The position numbers and the translations under genes are program-made. From assembly GCA_027924585.1 (NCBI GenBank), contig BSBM01000597.1:5409501-5473500 (forward strand): 64,000 nt of DNA, read 5' to 3'. Below, one piece after another: positions 45,270-56,743 of this stretch (position 1 is the first letter of the stretch; each line of letters starts with the position of its first letter). The notes below the pieces were generated by a model, which was not told the DNA's origin, made no database searches, and was given only the letters and a program-made list of their open reading frames with translations. Origin of the DNA: Larix kaempferi (Eukaryota; Streptophyta; Pinopsida; Pinales; Pinaceae).

Positions 45270-45989
45270 AGAGGAAAACATCAGATCTATACTATTGATG
45301 GTAATATTAGTTGGTTGGATTATACACAAGATTGGAAACCTAGGTGGGAGTTGAGACATACTAAAGTATTAGATGCTAACTTACAGGGATCTGATGCTTT
45401 TATTAGACTAGTGCCAGAACTCAGAAGAATGCCTATGGGATCCAGTATTGTACTAGAGATGATTTACAACAACTCCCTGAGAAAAGAAGTTGATGCAAGC
45501 AATTGGTTAACACACCTCTACCATGATATTAACTTAATCATGACAGAGGTCTCTACACATCAGCCCAAGATACAACTAGACCATCAATACTAATGTATTA
45601 ACCGGATACGTTCTTTGAAAGCATGGCCACATCAAGATGCTAGTCTCTGGTTTCCAAGTACTACACACACTTATGAAAAATATAAAAAATTATGGTGGTA
45701 ATTCTTGAGAAAAGAAAATACAGGTATAACATATTATACCATGCTAAAGTTTGGACTTCAAAGTACACATGATATCCATGAGGATCCAACTACATTCTAC
45801 TTCGTCCCTGATTGGATGAGAGACTGGTGGCAATCACTCGGCATCAACCTGGAAGCATTGGAACCAATTGTTATTTATAATCTAAAATGGGACGTTGGGG
45901 AATCTATCGAACAAGTCAAAGATATTTTGCAGACAAATATTACTGAGGATAAAATCCTTGATTACTACATTAAATACAAAGAACAATGA
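45270..45989 (+). pseudogene. Unidentified reading downstream of the pararetrovirus fragment
   Basis: A single frame broken by stops at about 45590 and 45702 runs to 45989. Tryptophan-rich blocks (DYTQDWKPRWELRHTK, FYFVPDWMRDWWQSLGINLE) and an acidic helical end (ESIEQVKDILQTNITEDK) suggest it once was a protein. The position right after the RNase H relic suggests a second ORF of the same endogenous element, but I do not recognise the family. Confidence 0.45.
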
Positions 45990-46943
45990 CTTGTCAAAAC
46001 CCACATAGACGTCCACATGCATCACAATTGACGCGTGGTCCTGAGTTTTGTTTATTCAAAGGCATGGAGCACTGAATCCAACGTCTTTCGAGAAATATAT
46101 GGTCCCCCATACTCCGATGATTTGTAAATATCTCAACAGTATTTGGCTATGAGTGGGGCCTGTCCATTCAAATTGTCATAAAGATTGAAAAGAAAGTCTT
46201 TGTAACTATGTCATGATAATATAAAGAAAGCCCTACTTTTCTCTGTGTCAATATGATTGAAAATCTATGTTATGCAATAAATACCCTAGGTCAATATTAC
46301 AAGTAATTGTCCAAAAGCAGCATTAGTTGGGAGTAGGTCTGAAAGCTACCATTTTTTAAAAGAATTTACATGTTTATGGTTCTGTTGTTGCTTGATTCAA
46401 TTACTTTCAGTTATCTAAGAAGACCATGCTTGATTACAAAACTACCCATGTCTTTCCAATATTCAATGAGTTCATCCTTTTCCTTAAGAATATTTCATTT
46501 TAGATTTTGAATAAGATTATACAAGTTCCACAACATTATATAAAATATTGTTTTTGAATATTTGTGAACACTTATTAACCACCTAAAAGATCTTACTTTT
46601 GAAAATCATAAAAACTTTTAGAAGTTTTCCATAATGGTTAGTTATTTTTATTTTATATTATTATTGCTAAATATAAATATCTTACTAAATGTGAGTGTAC
46701 TTCAATTACTGAGGTGATGAACCCAAACTGATGGGATGAGAGAGACTTTAGGGCCATGACAACAAAGCTGATAGTTAGATGGTGTGATATGGGACTCAAG
46801 ACCCAAAGGATCAATAAAAGACAACTCATAATTGTATGAATGTATACTCCTAAGAAAGATAAAGTGATCCTCTTCCTCGGCACTTGAATGCCTACATTTT
46901 GAGAAATGGAATGCGGTACAAGTGACCTTATAAAAGGCGCTAG
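45990..46943. other. Unassigned AT-rich DNA
   Basis: No gene supported. The SET-domain frame may begin in an exon within the last 100 bases. Confidence 0.35.
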
Positions 46944-47780
46944 ATGTCACCTTTTAACAGGCGCTATGCCTTGCGGTCCTATCTAAAAACTTTTCCCATG
47001 GTGCAGGTAGAACCAAACAGGTATTTGTCAGATCTGTCTTCCTCAAGCAAGGGGAGTTTAGGAACGCTAAAGGAAAGAGAGACATCCAGTAGGTCTACAA
47101 TAGTTTTATCGACTAGATGTCAAAAGACCAGAAGAAAATTCCATAAATGCATGGAATATTATCGTGCTCAAGGGGGGTCATGTTCCTATGATGATGAGAC
47201 AATAGGAGACAACGAGGTGCCCTTGAGGTACAGACATTTAGTGAAACAATGGGTACCCAAGGATCTTCCTGAATCGAACACAAATTTTTTTGTGTATGAG
47301 AGGATATATCGAATTGCACCATTGTCAATACATGGTTTCGGGTTTTTTTGCATGGATGGCATAAAGGTCCCTCACATCACATGTACATAATTAATGGAGT
47401 ATGTTGGACCCTGTTACAACTACAATGATTGGATGCGCCTGGTCCGATATACAAAAAGTATGCGTAGATATGGATTGTCAGCAAACTATTTACAGTTGAA
47501 AGACAAAGATCAAAATAAAGGAGCAACGTTGTACATGGACGGAAGGCCAAAGGCCATAGGTAATATTGCGGGGTTTATAAACAGTACACAACCAAGATCT
47601 ACAAATAAGCAACCAAACTATGAATTTGAGGGGCGTGAAGGAAACTGTGTTTTTGTATGTGCCATTAAATCAATATCTGCAGGGGAAGAGTTGCTTATTA
47701 ATTATAATTTGAATCGAGTAGATACAAACACGGTTACTATGGGAGTGGTACATATAACAATTTACCCAACCTTTTATTAA
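46944..47780 (+). pseudogene. SET-domain protein (N-terminal part of a multi-exon gene)
   Basis: From ATG at 46944 one frame runs to 47780 with a single TAA at 47388-47390. The first 110 residues are basic and Ser-rich. The SET domain then follows: YRIAPLSIHGFGFFCMDGIK (N-terminal SET strand), a middle region with MDGRPKAIGNIAGFINST, and NCVFVCAIKSISAGEELLIN followed by YNLN. AGFINSTxP..N and GEELLINY correspond to the NHS/C and GEExxxxY cores that bind S-adenosylmethionine and the target lysine. No pre-SET or post-SET cysteine cluster is visible. The frame probably splices out near 47727 (donor-like ACACGGTTACT) into the small exons that follow. Confidence 0.75.
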
Positions 47781-47847
47781 TGAATTTAACATCTTAAGGA
47801 TTTTTCGTTAGTTTATTTCGTTTAAATTTTCCATATTTACTTCGTAG

Positions 47848-48653
47848 GCTAGTGATCGGGAAAAATCCAAGCTAGCAGATGGTCGGAGGAGTGCATCTTC
47901 CTCGAGGGAGTAGGTATACATCTTTGTAATAATAAAAATATAATAAGAAAAACGAGTTTTTTTTTATTTGTTTTTTCATTATTAGTATATTGGTTTGGTT
48001 TAATATAATGTTATCTATTTTTTATGCAGAACGTTGATCGGGAAAGCCACTCGATAGTTCATCGACAGACGACAACAACCTCAGGACAACAGGTAAACCT
48101 GATTGTAATTGTACAATTTAAATATGTCACAATGTTTTCTCATTATATTAATGTTTCAATGAATATTTTGGTTTCGTTTAGGTAATTTTCTCTATGTTTT
48201 TTATGCAGGCCGGTTCTGTAAGGGTCATAGTAGACCATACCATACCTACCTCGACACAACAGGTATACATCTTTGTAATAGTAAAACTATAATTATATGA
48301 ATAATAGTTTTTTTTATGTGTTTTTTCATGAATAGTTTTGGATTCGTTTAGGTGACTTTCACTATGTTTTTGATTTAGGGTTTTGTAAGGGACAGCTCCC
48401 AGATATTAGTAGATCGGGGTAGGTCAACTATGACCATTGATCCGATGAGTGGATCACGATCCTCGAGGTTGCAGGTATAATTCATTCGAATTGTACCAAT
48501 ACAATACGTAACATAATGTTTATTTTGTTATGTATTTTTCGTCTGTATACTGGTTTCGTTATGATAATTTTTTCTACTTTTTTTTTGCAGGGGCCCGATG
48601 ATCAGGGCAAGTCCATAGCTGTGGATCAGATGACACCATAGTCCAGGCATCAG
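47848..48653 (+). pseudogene. Array of five small symmetric exons after the SET domain
   Basis: Exon-like blocks lie at 47848-47913, 48030-48092, 48209-48262, 48379-48474 and 48591-48653 (66, 63, 54, 96 and 63 bp, all multiples of three). Each is preceded by a pyrimidine-rich tract ending in AG (four of five with TATGCAG- or TTTGCAG-like ends or TTTAG) and followed by GTATAC, GTAAAC or GTATAA. The introns between them are 114-117 bp and similar in sequence (CATCTTTGTAATA, TTTTTCAT, TTTGGTTTCGTTTAGG). The coded pieces share short D-R/D-x-x-S...Q motifs. The pattern is that of tandem exon duplication. A TAG inside the last block and one at the end of the first show decay. Confidence 0.7.
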
Positions 48654-48770
48654 GTAAACGTAGTTGTAATTTTAGGAATCTATCATGATAGATATGTTTT
48701 GTTAATATAATTTTAGGAATCTATCATGATAGAACTCAGTAGTGTTTTATATATTTTTGTTGCATCCTAG

Positions 48771-50880
48771 TGAATTGCTGTATGAAACAACATCGCAAGA
48801 ATATTCAATAGATCCTGAAGTGGCTGAGATGCTAGTTAACGATACTGACAAAATTCGTTAAGCCATATGCCCGTTTAAGATGATAGAAAAAATGTTGAAT
48901 AAATATAGTGCGGAAATCATTTCTCTGCTAATCAGGGTTCCGCAGACAAGCAAGATTAGAGCAAGGATTGAATTGTTGGGACAGAGATCTGAAACCTTGC
49001 GAGTAAGTTGAGGAATATTGAATCATAAAATAATTCATTTATAACTTTATAATTTTCTCTTTTATATGATAGTACTAAACGTATAAAATGTGGTTTGTAT
49101 TTACAAAATTATCAGGGAGCACACAATAGTGGTGAAGGCGGTGTTGGCCCCTGTGACTCCTTTTCCATTCATGTCGACTGAACAGTCAGAAACACGTTCC
49201 CAAACACCACGAACCCCAGCTGTGAGTGCACCGACCGCTAGTGATTGATGCACGCCAGATTGTCCAGAAGAAACGATCGACACCAAGACTCTTAGTAATT
49301 TTGATATCTCCCTAGCTGCATTTCCAGGATCTTCCCGTGTCACTAGCACGGGAATAATGGAGGAAACATTTTTGGTGGACAAAAATTCTGTCCCAATAAA
49401 TATCGAGAAGATCCCAGGTTATTAATATATGTTGATCAAGTTAGTGTTTATAATTTCATTGTAATATACTGTTAAAACGTTTTTTTTCAAATAATTATGA
49501 TCAGGGCATGATCGTTTTGCAGGAAATGATGTTTTTATAAACAAATGAATGACTCATCCTTGGATATCTTTGGGCCCACCATCCGAACAAGGTTGAATAA
49601 ACAACCGAAATATTTGAAATATGACCTCTCTAATCGATTAGTGGGCCTGTTTGGAGACAAGACCTTCAATCAATCCAAGGTCCTGAAAAAGGTTGGAAAA
49701 CATATGAAGGTTGTCCGAGACCAATATAGGACCCACCTCGAAGAAAACCCTAGGTATGAGCGCCCTCCAATGATTATAGCAATGGAGTGGAAAGCTCTAG
49801 TGGACGATGGAAATGAGAGGGCTCGGAGAAAAGAAGGAAATATACCACCAGGAAGAGGGAGGTATGCAATACTTTCTGCAATGTAATTCTAAACCTTATT
49901 ATTATTGATTTCTAAATCGGATTTGGAACATCTAACGTATTTCAACACTTGCATATGTTGTCAAACACTTCAAAGGCCAAAAAGGAAAGACTGGAAAAAA
50001 TAGGTTAGCACAAGCTTGGGCCTGGTGGTTATTCGAATTTGGCGGCACGATTTGTAAGTTTCGAAAAACCAATAATGCATACAAAAAATAAATTGCAAAT
50101 TATTTTTAATTTTATTGCACCGCAAAATGTTAATTAACGACGTTATGCAAATATGCAGGCCGACCGATTCAATGAAATTCCCACTGCGGAAGACATGAAG
50201 CTTGGCTTCCAGCACGGCTTTGGAGCTGTTGTTGAACACCGAAAAATCTTATCTGGGCAAACACAGTCTTCTGGTACCAATCCATCCGGTGCACAGGTTA
50301 TAAAATCTATATAGTTTAATGAAGATTTATTTCTTGTGCAACCTATTCGTTATAAATACTTGACATAAAATATTGACTATGTTTTGAGCAAAAAAGAAAT
50401 GATCCCCCTAATGTCGAGGAGGGACAACAACAAATAGAATATCATGCTTTGAATCCTGGTAAAGAATTTATTCATATGCTACAATTTTATGTATAGCCTT
50501 GCAAATTGTGAACATTAAGTATAGTTCACCATATTTCAACTGCAGAGCATGTAGAGGGTGAACTGTACAGGTTGAGCCTGGACAAGAACATGAACAACAT
50601 GATGTGGCCACAGCAGGTTAAAAAACACCTTTGTAATGTTTTTTTTAAATGAAACACTTGTCATTACAATAGAAATATATAACGATGTAACATTTTCACA
50701 TTGTTGCAGCGAATCCGAACCCCTTGCCGCAAAATCCACGTCTAGATCAACACTCTAGGATGCAGACATCACTACAAGTGCCTGATGAAGAACCAAGAAC
50801 TGGAGGAGAAATTCCAGATCAAGATGGTCTTATTATAGAATTTTTGGTAAAACAAAAGAGAAGAAAAACTAAAAATAAGT
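48771..50880 (+). pseudogene. Downstream exons of the SET gene, plant transposase-accessory-like
   Basis: Several blocks with good splice sites continue on the same strand: 48771-49010 (EYSIDPEVAEMLVNDTDKIR, a stop, ISLLIRVPQTSKIRARIELL), 49116-49417 (TPRTPAVSAPTASD, a stop, SLAAFPGSSRVTSTG), 49505-49861 (YDLSNRLVGLFGDKTFNQSK, PPMIIAMEWKALVDDGNERA), about 49970-50050 (SKAKKERLEKIG, a stop, HKLGPGGYSNLAARF), 50159-50297 and a last one from about 50710 ending KQKRRKTKNK at 50880. The pattern W..L...N..R..K followed by K..R....HxLGxGGY resembles the Transposase_24/Ptta accessory proteins of plant CACTA elements, but similarity is weak. Several stops show it is dead. Confidence 0.5.
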
Positions 50881-51504
50881 GACTGGAAAACATCGTCTAA
50901 TCATTTTTATAATAATATATCGTCCATGATTTTTGGCCTAATGAATGAATGAATGGCTTAATGGTTTAATGTTTCATTGTAGTAAACTGTTACCTTTATT
51001 GAATGAATGTGTTGACTGAATGAATGAATGGTTTATTGAATGTTATCTTTTATTGAATGAATGTGTTTACTGAATGAAACAATGGTTTAATGAATGTTAA
51101 CCTTTATTGAATGAATGGTAGATGAAAGTTCATGATGAAGTATACATGAATTTGCACATAATTTTTTTTTCAGGTACATGCATTGGGTATGGGGAATTGA
51201 GAGTGATGTGAGGGGGGGAAGGGGCCATAAGAGCTTCCATCTTCACGTGGTTGGCCCTATTCAGTAGAGAATATTAAATTATTCTTGAAACAGAGAGGAG
51301 CTCAATGAATGGCTATGATGTTGGCTTTCTACAACCCACTCGCGTGTCATCTAAATTTTGACAATTTCTTGGAGCTTGTTGTGATGTTTGGTTGCTCCTC
51401 ATAACCAATTTCGAGTTTCTACAACTTCAAAGGCTGAGTAAATGATGCACTGGAATCAATATCCTTAACCTTCTCTTTAATTTCCTTGGAATCAATATCC
51501 TTAA
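50881..51504. other. Unassigned DNA with GAATGAATG repeats
   Basis: Irregular repeats of AATGAATGAATGGTTTAATG at 50940-51120 follow the SET gene end. No gene is supported. Confidence 0.45.
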
Positions 51505-51608
51505 CCTCACATAAACCCTTCCCAAATGGTATATTTACCATTGAAGCATGGCTTTTGAAGCATGATATTTGCAACTAATCTAACATACACCAACAACAAT
51601 TAGAAACA
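51505..51608 (+). repeat. Dispersed repeat, copy 2
   Basis: Direct copy of 35811-35910, about 90 percent identical by eye. Confidence 0.75.
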
Positions 51609-51689
51609 TCTTGCTTGTTGTCAATGTTCATTATTTTTTAGGGCTGCAACTTGCCCATAATGGCTCCTCTTACACTAGGGAATTAAAGA

Positions 51690-52640
51690 AAACAGGAAAT
51701 TAAAGAAAACATATAATTTGCATTGAAACAATAACAGGGTTATATGAACTGAACTGAGGAGATTCGAACCTGCGACCTATTTCTAGTCCCAAGGCTACCA
51801 CCTTCAAGCTTGAAGTGCAGCTGACAATGGGAGACCACCTTCAAGCAGGTTGATTCATTCTGCATGCATTTCATAGTGGGAGACGGCGGGATACCACCTT
51901 CACGCTTGATTCATTATGCATGCATTTCACTATGCAACCGTCTCAAATTATCACTGCATTTTCCCTCAATTAGTTTCTCAATTCAACATGACCCATGCCC
52001 GCCATCCGAGGAGTGTTTCCAGCGGTCTTGAGTTTCAGCCTGGCAATACTGACGATTCATGGTATTATGTTTCCCTTCGTCTACAATATGACAAACTCAA
52101 AGTTCACTACGAAGGTTTGTCTGACAAATGTGATGGTTTGGGTTCCATAACCCTGGTGCCGTTTAGGGACACTTTGAGGAATTGCTCTGGGGTAAAGGAA
52201 CCTAAACTGTCACATTTGTCAGACAAACCTTCGCAGTGAACTATGAGTTTTCCATATTGCAGCTGAAGGGAAACATAATACCATGAATCATCACCGTTGT
52301 CAGGATGAAACTCAAGACCGTTGGCAACACTCCTTGGACGACGGGCGTGGGTCATATTTAATTGAGAAACTAATTGAGGGAAAATGCTATGAGAATCTGA
52401 GACGATTGCATATTAAAATGCATGCAGAATGAATGAAGAGTATTGGGTGTCGAGAGAAATGGTTGTGGGACATCGTATGAGAGGAAATGGCGATGGGAAT
52501 TGATTGATAAGGTCAGGCTTGAAGGTGGTAGCCTTGGGACTAGACATAGGTTGTAGGTTCGAATCTCCTCAGTTCAGTTCATACCCTGTTATTTTTTCGA
52601 TGCAAATTATAGGTTTTCTTTATTTTCCTTTGTCAACTTT
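51690..52640. repeat. Large palindrome carrying an inverted gene-fragment duplication
   Basis: Left arm (51690-52140) and right arm (52208-52640) are inverted copies around a 70-bp centre. The outer parts pair GAACTGAGGAGATTCGAACC with GGTTCGAATCTCCTCAGTTC; the inner parts pair ACAAATGTGA/TCACATTTGT. Each arm reads, on opposite strands, an MTHAR(H/R)PRSV start, then SGLEFQPGNTDDSWYYVSLR or NGLEFHPDNGDDSWYYVSLQ and KVHYEGLSDKCDG or its variant. DDSWYYVSL...YEG.SD recalls the start of the plant SAWADEE chromatin-reader domain, though the match is short. A transcript through the locus would fold into a long hairpin. The arms have diverged by about 10-15 percent and an extra block lies in the left arm near 51830-51930. 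Confidence 0.8.
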
Positions 52641-52894
52641 ACGTATCCCTTTATATGTTTTCTTTATTTTCCTTTGCCAACTTTATGTATCCCATTGTTA
52701 TAATGGGGATTGTTAATATCGAGTCACTCGAGAATGAACATAAAGAGGATTTCCACGTAATCTGTTCCATCCAAACCTATCAAGTGTACTTTTAGGTCAG
52801 TAACATTCTTGTAACAAAGCGATGAAAGATCTTAGAAGCAAATGTAACAACTCCCTGAAAGAAGTTCGCGTAACATAGTGATTTTTGTTTGCAG

Positions 52895-53108
52895 GAATCC
52901 TTCAATTTACAGGGTGAAAATGGCCAAGGAGCTACCACAGTTCAAAGACGACAATATTGCTGACCTAAAAGTGCACTTGATAGGTTTGGATGGAATATAT
53001 TATCGTGGAAATCCTCTTTATGTTCATTATAGATTTTTGAGAAAACCAGAGATATATGAAACGATTCTTAATGACAGTTCATCTTCACAGCCGCCTCTTG
53101 AAATCAAG
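52895..53108 (+). CDS. Unidentified exon with strong splice sites
   Basis: Acceptor TTTTTGTTTGCAG and donor AAATCAAGGTAAGAAA flank 214 bp open in one frame (71 codons after one phase base): YRVKMAKELPQFKDDNIADL, KVHLIGLDGIYYRGNPLYVH, YRFLRKPEIYETILNDSSSS and PPLEIK. The composition and ideal consensus donor look like a genuine coding exon. I do not recognise the family. The donor lies only 22 bp before a foldback element, so the following intron has been invaded. Neighbouring exons are not visible. Confidence 0.55.
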
Positions 53109-53130
53109 GTAAGAAATGGTTACGGTGGGA

Positions 53131-53945
53131 GAAGTTCATATGATAGGGGGAGTAGTTGAAGCAAATGAAGTAAAAGTTCATTTGCTTCAACTACTCCGCC
53201 TATTGACTGAGCTTGATATTGTGTCTTGTAAATTATCCTTGTACCTTGCCATCTTCATCAAAATTTTGTTGTTGGTTTTTTCATGCTAAAATGCTCCCCC
53301 TTATGCTACTTCAAACTTCAACAAGGTTCTGTCTAGTAAATTCATAAAAGGTAAGCATGCATCATCATTCCATACTCCCCCTATCAATCATATCATTTCT
53401 CAGTCATACTTCTTGTCAAATCAAGCTTAAAGGATATTCTCTTCAACAATCTCTAGTACATTGCTTCACTGAAGCTTCCTTTTGCCAAGAGTAACAAGCC
53501 TGAGCTTGTCCACTTTATCCTTACTGAAAACTGATTTGAACTTCTCCAATTATGTTATAGCATGATGAGCACTTAGATATGTGTAATATTCAATCTAACG
53601 ATGTCTTCCTTGCATCGATAACTTCTAGCAATCTCGAGTTTGTCCACTATCTCCTTCAACATTCTTCATTCTTTGAACAATTTTAAGGCTTCCATGTATA
53701 TGCTTACTGATCGACACTTTACACATTAGAGTTGAGAGGAATGCTACTATTTTTTCCATAAGGCATAGCTTACTACCATGGATTCTACCAATCACTCAAT
53801 ACCAATTGATGAATATAATTTGTGCCATATTTCTTGAACTCATACTTGTCAATTATATCTAGTAAATTCATAAAAGAAAATCCTCTGATCATCAAGTTGC
53901 TTTTATTTCATTTGCTTCAACTACTCCTCCTATCATATGAACTTC
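53131..53945. mobile_element. 815-bp foldback element with 45-bp inverted ends
   Basis: The left end GAAGTTCATATGATAGGGGG followed by AGTAGTTGAAGCAAATGAAG matches, inverted, the right end at 53901-53945 with two or three mismatches. A third inverted copy of TTCATTTGCTTCAACTACTC stands right next to the left end. No ORF lies inside; ACTCCCCCT-type and TAAATTCATAAAAG repeats occur internally. No clear target duplication was found. Confidence 0.7.
53149..53197 (+). other. Perfect 21-bp hairpin
   Basis: GGAGTAGTTGAAGCAAATGA(A) at 53149-53169 and its exact inverse at 53177-53197 are separated by GTAAAAG. The stem is perfect over 21 bp. It belongs to the left end of the foldback element. Confidence 0.9.
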
Positions 53946-54189
53946 CTCAAGGGCATCACCTTCACATAGGATGAAGTGACTGAATTAGAGGTAACCGTAA
54001 CAAGACTCGTATAGATGTAAAATGATGAGGATGAAGAGTCAGCTTTGAATCACCCACAAGGTCTACCTCCTGCCTAGACTTTTATGAGACCTTCGTGCAA
54101 ACAACAATACCTAATTAATTGTCCAGACAATCTCTAATTAATAAGACCCACCCTACAAATTTGATCACAACATAATACTGTTTTTTTTA

Positions 54190-54625
54190 TTTATTCCACA
54201 ATGACATCGGATATTTGACTTCCATTGCTAAACCATCCGACGTTCTTGCCATACAACCGATGGCTAAGAACGTTGAATGGCTTCCATTTTACATTCTGAT
54301 GTCGTCGGATATCTGAATTCAACGAGCTATGGTATCTGATGTTCCTTCCATACCACCGACGGCTACGAACGTCGGATGGCATGCATTTTTGCATTGTGAT
54401 GTTGTCGGTTATCTCACTTCAACGGGATAAAGTACCCGACGTTTTTTCCATACCACCGACGGCTAAGAACGTCGGATGGTAGGATTTTTTGCATTGTGAT
54501 GTCGTCGGTTATCCAACGTACACGTCTAAGATATCCGACTTCAAATTAAGTGTGGACCGTCGGATAACCGACTGCCTGGTCGTCGGTGGTATGTGTCAGA
54601 TATCTGACGGGACGTCCTACCGTCG
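54190..54625. repeat. 100-bp tandem repeats rich in GTCGGAT motifs
   Basis: Four units start near 54201, 54298, 54398 and 54499 with GATGTCGTCGG(A/T)TATC and share CATACCACCGACGGCTA and GAACGTCGGATGG. Short CGTCGG/CCGACG inverted motifs are scattered through to 54720. This looks like the subterminal repeat region of a DNA transposon; no ends could be fixed. Confidence 0.8.
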
Positions 54626-54699
54626 GATTTTAGCCAAATTTAGAATGACATTTAAAAAAGATGGAGATTGTCTGATGGTCAACAGCAAGATGTAGAAAA

Positions 54700-56260
54700 T
54701 CCGACATATATGCCGTTGGATTTTGGGTTCAAATTCTATAGTGACCATGGAGTTTTAATCCCTTCACTACGAACAGTTCATGGTTTATTCGTGAACAGTT
54801 CAAAAAGCATGTATGCAATCATACTTATTTTTTGTTCCCATTTTCAATGGTTGATTTGAATGGAGAGAACATGCATTGAATCAACATAACCATAATAAGT
54901 TAAACAATCCACATAATAGGACTTTGGTGGCAATTCAATCATGATGGCTTTGCAATTTTTTTCTTTTTCTTCTAATGTGCAAAGAGGAAATATTTGAAAA
55001 TATTTTTCAATATAGAAAATAACATTTCCAATTTTCAATATATAGAATGATGGTATCTTAATTATATACACCAATTCTTAAGATAAACCTATTGCAAATG
55101 ATCAAATTCAAACATTCTTTAGGAAATGTTAAATATAAGCGGTCGGTTAGTCACAATTACCTGATTCATTAATTTTATTCAAATTGTAATTGATAAAAAA
55201 ATCCTTCCCTACAACTATTGGTTTTATTGCACAAACCATAACTCTATTCTCATCCTGCTCCTCAAACATGCAATTGGGTAGCTTGTTCATGCTTCCAGGA
55301 CGTGAATTGTTTATAAACCTAGCAATATTTCTTGGATTTTTGGCCTTTCATATATATATATATATGTTGATTGTTTTATTTTATTTTATTAGATACTAGA
55401 CTAGCCATTACCAACATTGATAAGCATACATTGAGCCAACATAGTCCATCAGATCAACTCCGTAGTTATATGGAACATTTACACTATCCCATTGAAAATA
55501 TCCTTATCCAATATAAACTAAATGTAGCAATTTAATATGTTCTCCCATCGATACAAAAAGCAATGTCCAACTCATAAACTAGGTTTGGTTCCTCGTTCGC
55601 ATAATGCTTATATCCCAAGGGAAATACATTGTATTTGTTAGTCTCGTTGTCATAAGAGCATGCCACTCCTTCAACAAGAAACAAATCCATATTTATTTTA
55701 AATTTTCTTTTGAGATTACAACCTCTAGTGATGCTTGAAGTATTGCTTGATGTTTCTCCTTCTCATTTTTTCTTCAAAATTACCATCTCTATTTGAATCA
55801 ATGTATAATAGATATCTATTCGGTTGTCCCTACAATTAATGTCAAATAAAAAAATTCAAGTTTCAATCATATGAATCAACATATGTCTTGCTAGTTACTA
55901 AGACTATTCATACACATCATTCATCGGAAAAGAGATGTAAACTATAAGTTGATTTCAGGACTTACATTGTACTGACTTGTATCCTATGTGAAAAGTACTC
56001 ACTTAATTTGTATTTCCTTACTAGACAAGCCCAAAGGGCCATGCGTTTATAGGGTGTAACTAGTGCTGCTAACACAATTGGTGCCCCCAATATTTTTTCT
56101 AACCTACTAATGTTAAAAATCAACCTTCTGCAACCCATTTGAGGTCTTTAATGGTCTTTTCGGGGGTCAAACATTTGTGAGCATAGGTCTTAATATATCA
56201 ACACTATTTTATTGACTATGTGTAATATATTCACTATATACCTTGAGGTCATATTGAGTA
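54700..56260. other. Unassigned DNA with a short TA microsatellite
   Basis: A run of TATATATATATATATA lies at about 55351-55366. No gene or element boundary is supported. Confidence 0.4.
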
Positions 56261-56743
56261 TGTTAGAAAAAGCAGGATCACAGAGCAATAAAATAAACAG
56301 AATGTGGAAATAAAACACATAAGATCAAAATACAAGAGAGACACCAATATACGTGGTTCATCCAATCTGGTCTACGTCCACAGAGAAATTTTCAATCCTT
56401 TTATTAATCTATCCAACAAATGAAGGGATACAACCCCCAACACATGTGTTGCAACTTCCTCTTCACTCTCTCAGAGTCTCTCTTACACAATTATATAGAT
56501 CTTTATAATACTACCATACAATACTACATAGCCGCAATACAATGAATTCTTTTTAAATAGGGCTTACCATAGTAAAATACCATGGGCCTATAAACCATTG
56601 GCAAAAAAAAATCATACCAAAAAACAACCCAAAATTTTCTTTCCGGGGCGTTGCCCCGGGACCATTCCCGGACCCCCCAACCGAGCTGGGGGGTGGTGCC
56701 CCCCAGACCCCCTCCGCTAGGAGGTGTGTACAATCCACCTACA
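56261..56743. repeat. Candidate solo LTR
   Basis: Begins TGTTAGAAAAAGCAGG and ends CCACCTACA. Inside are ATACGTGGTTCATCC and CTACGTCCACAGAG, motifs common in plant Copia LTRs, and a GC-rich hairpin-like block around GGGGCGTTGCCCCGGGACC (56645-56663). The flanks GAGTA and AAGCA do not match well, so the assignment is tentative. Readings through the GC block are not genes. Confidence 0.45.
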
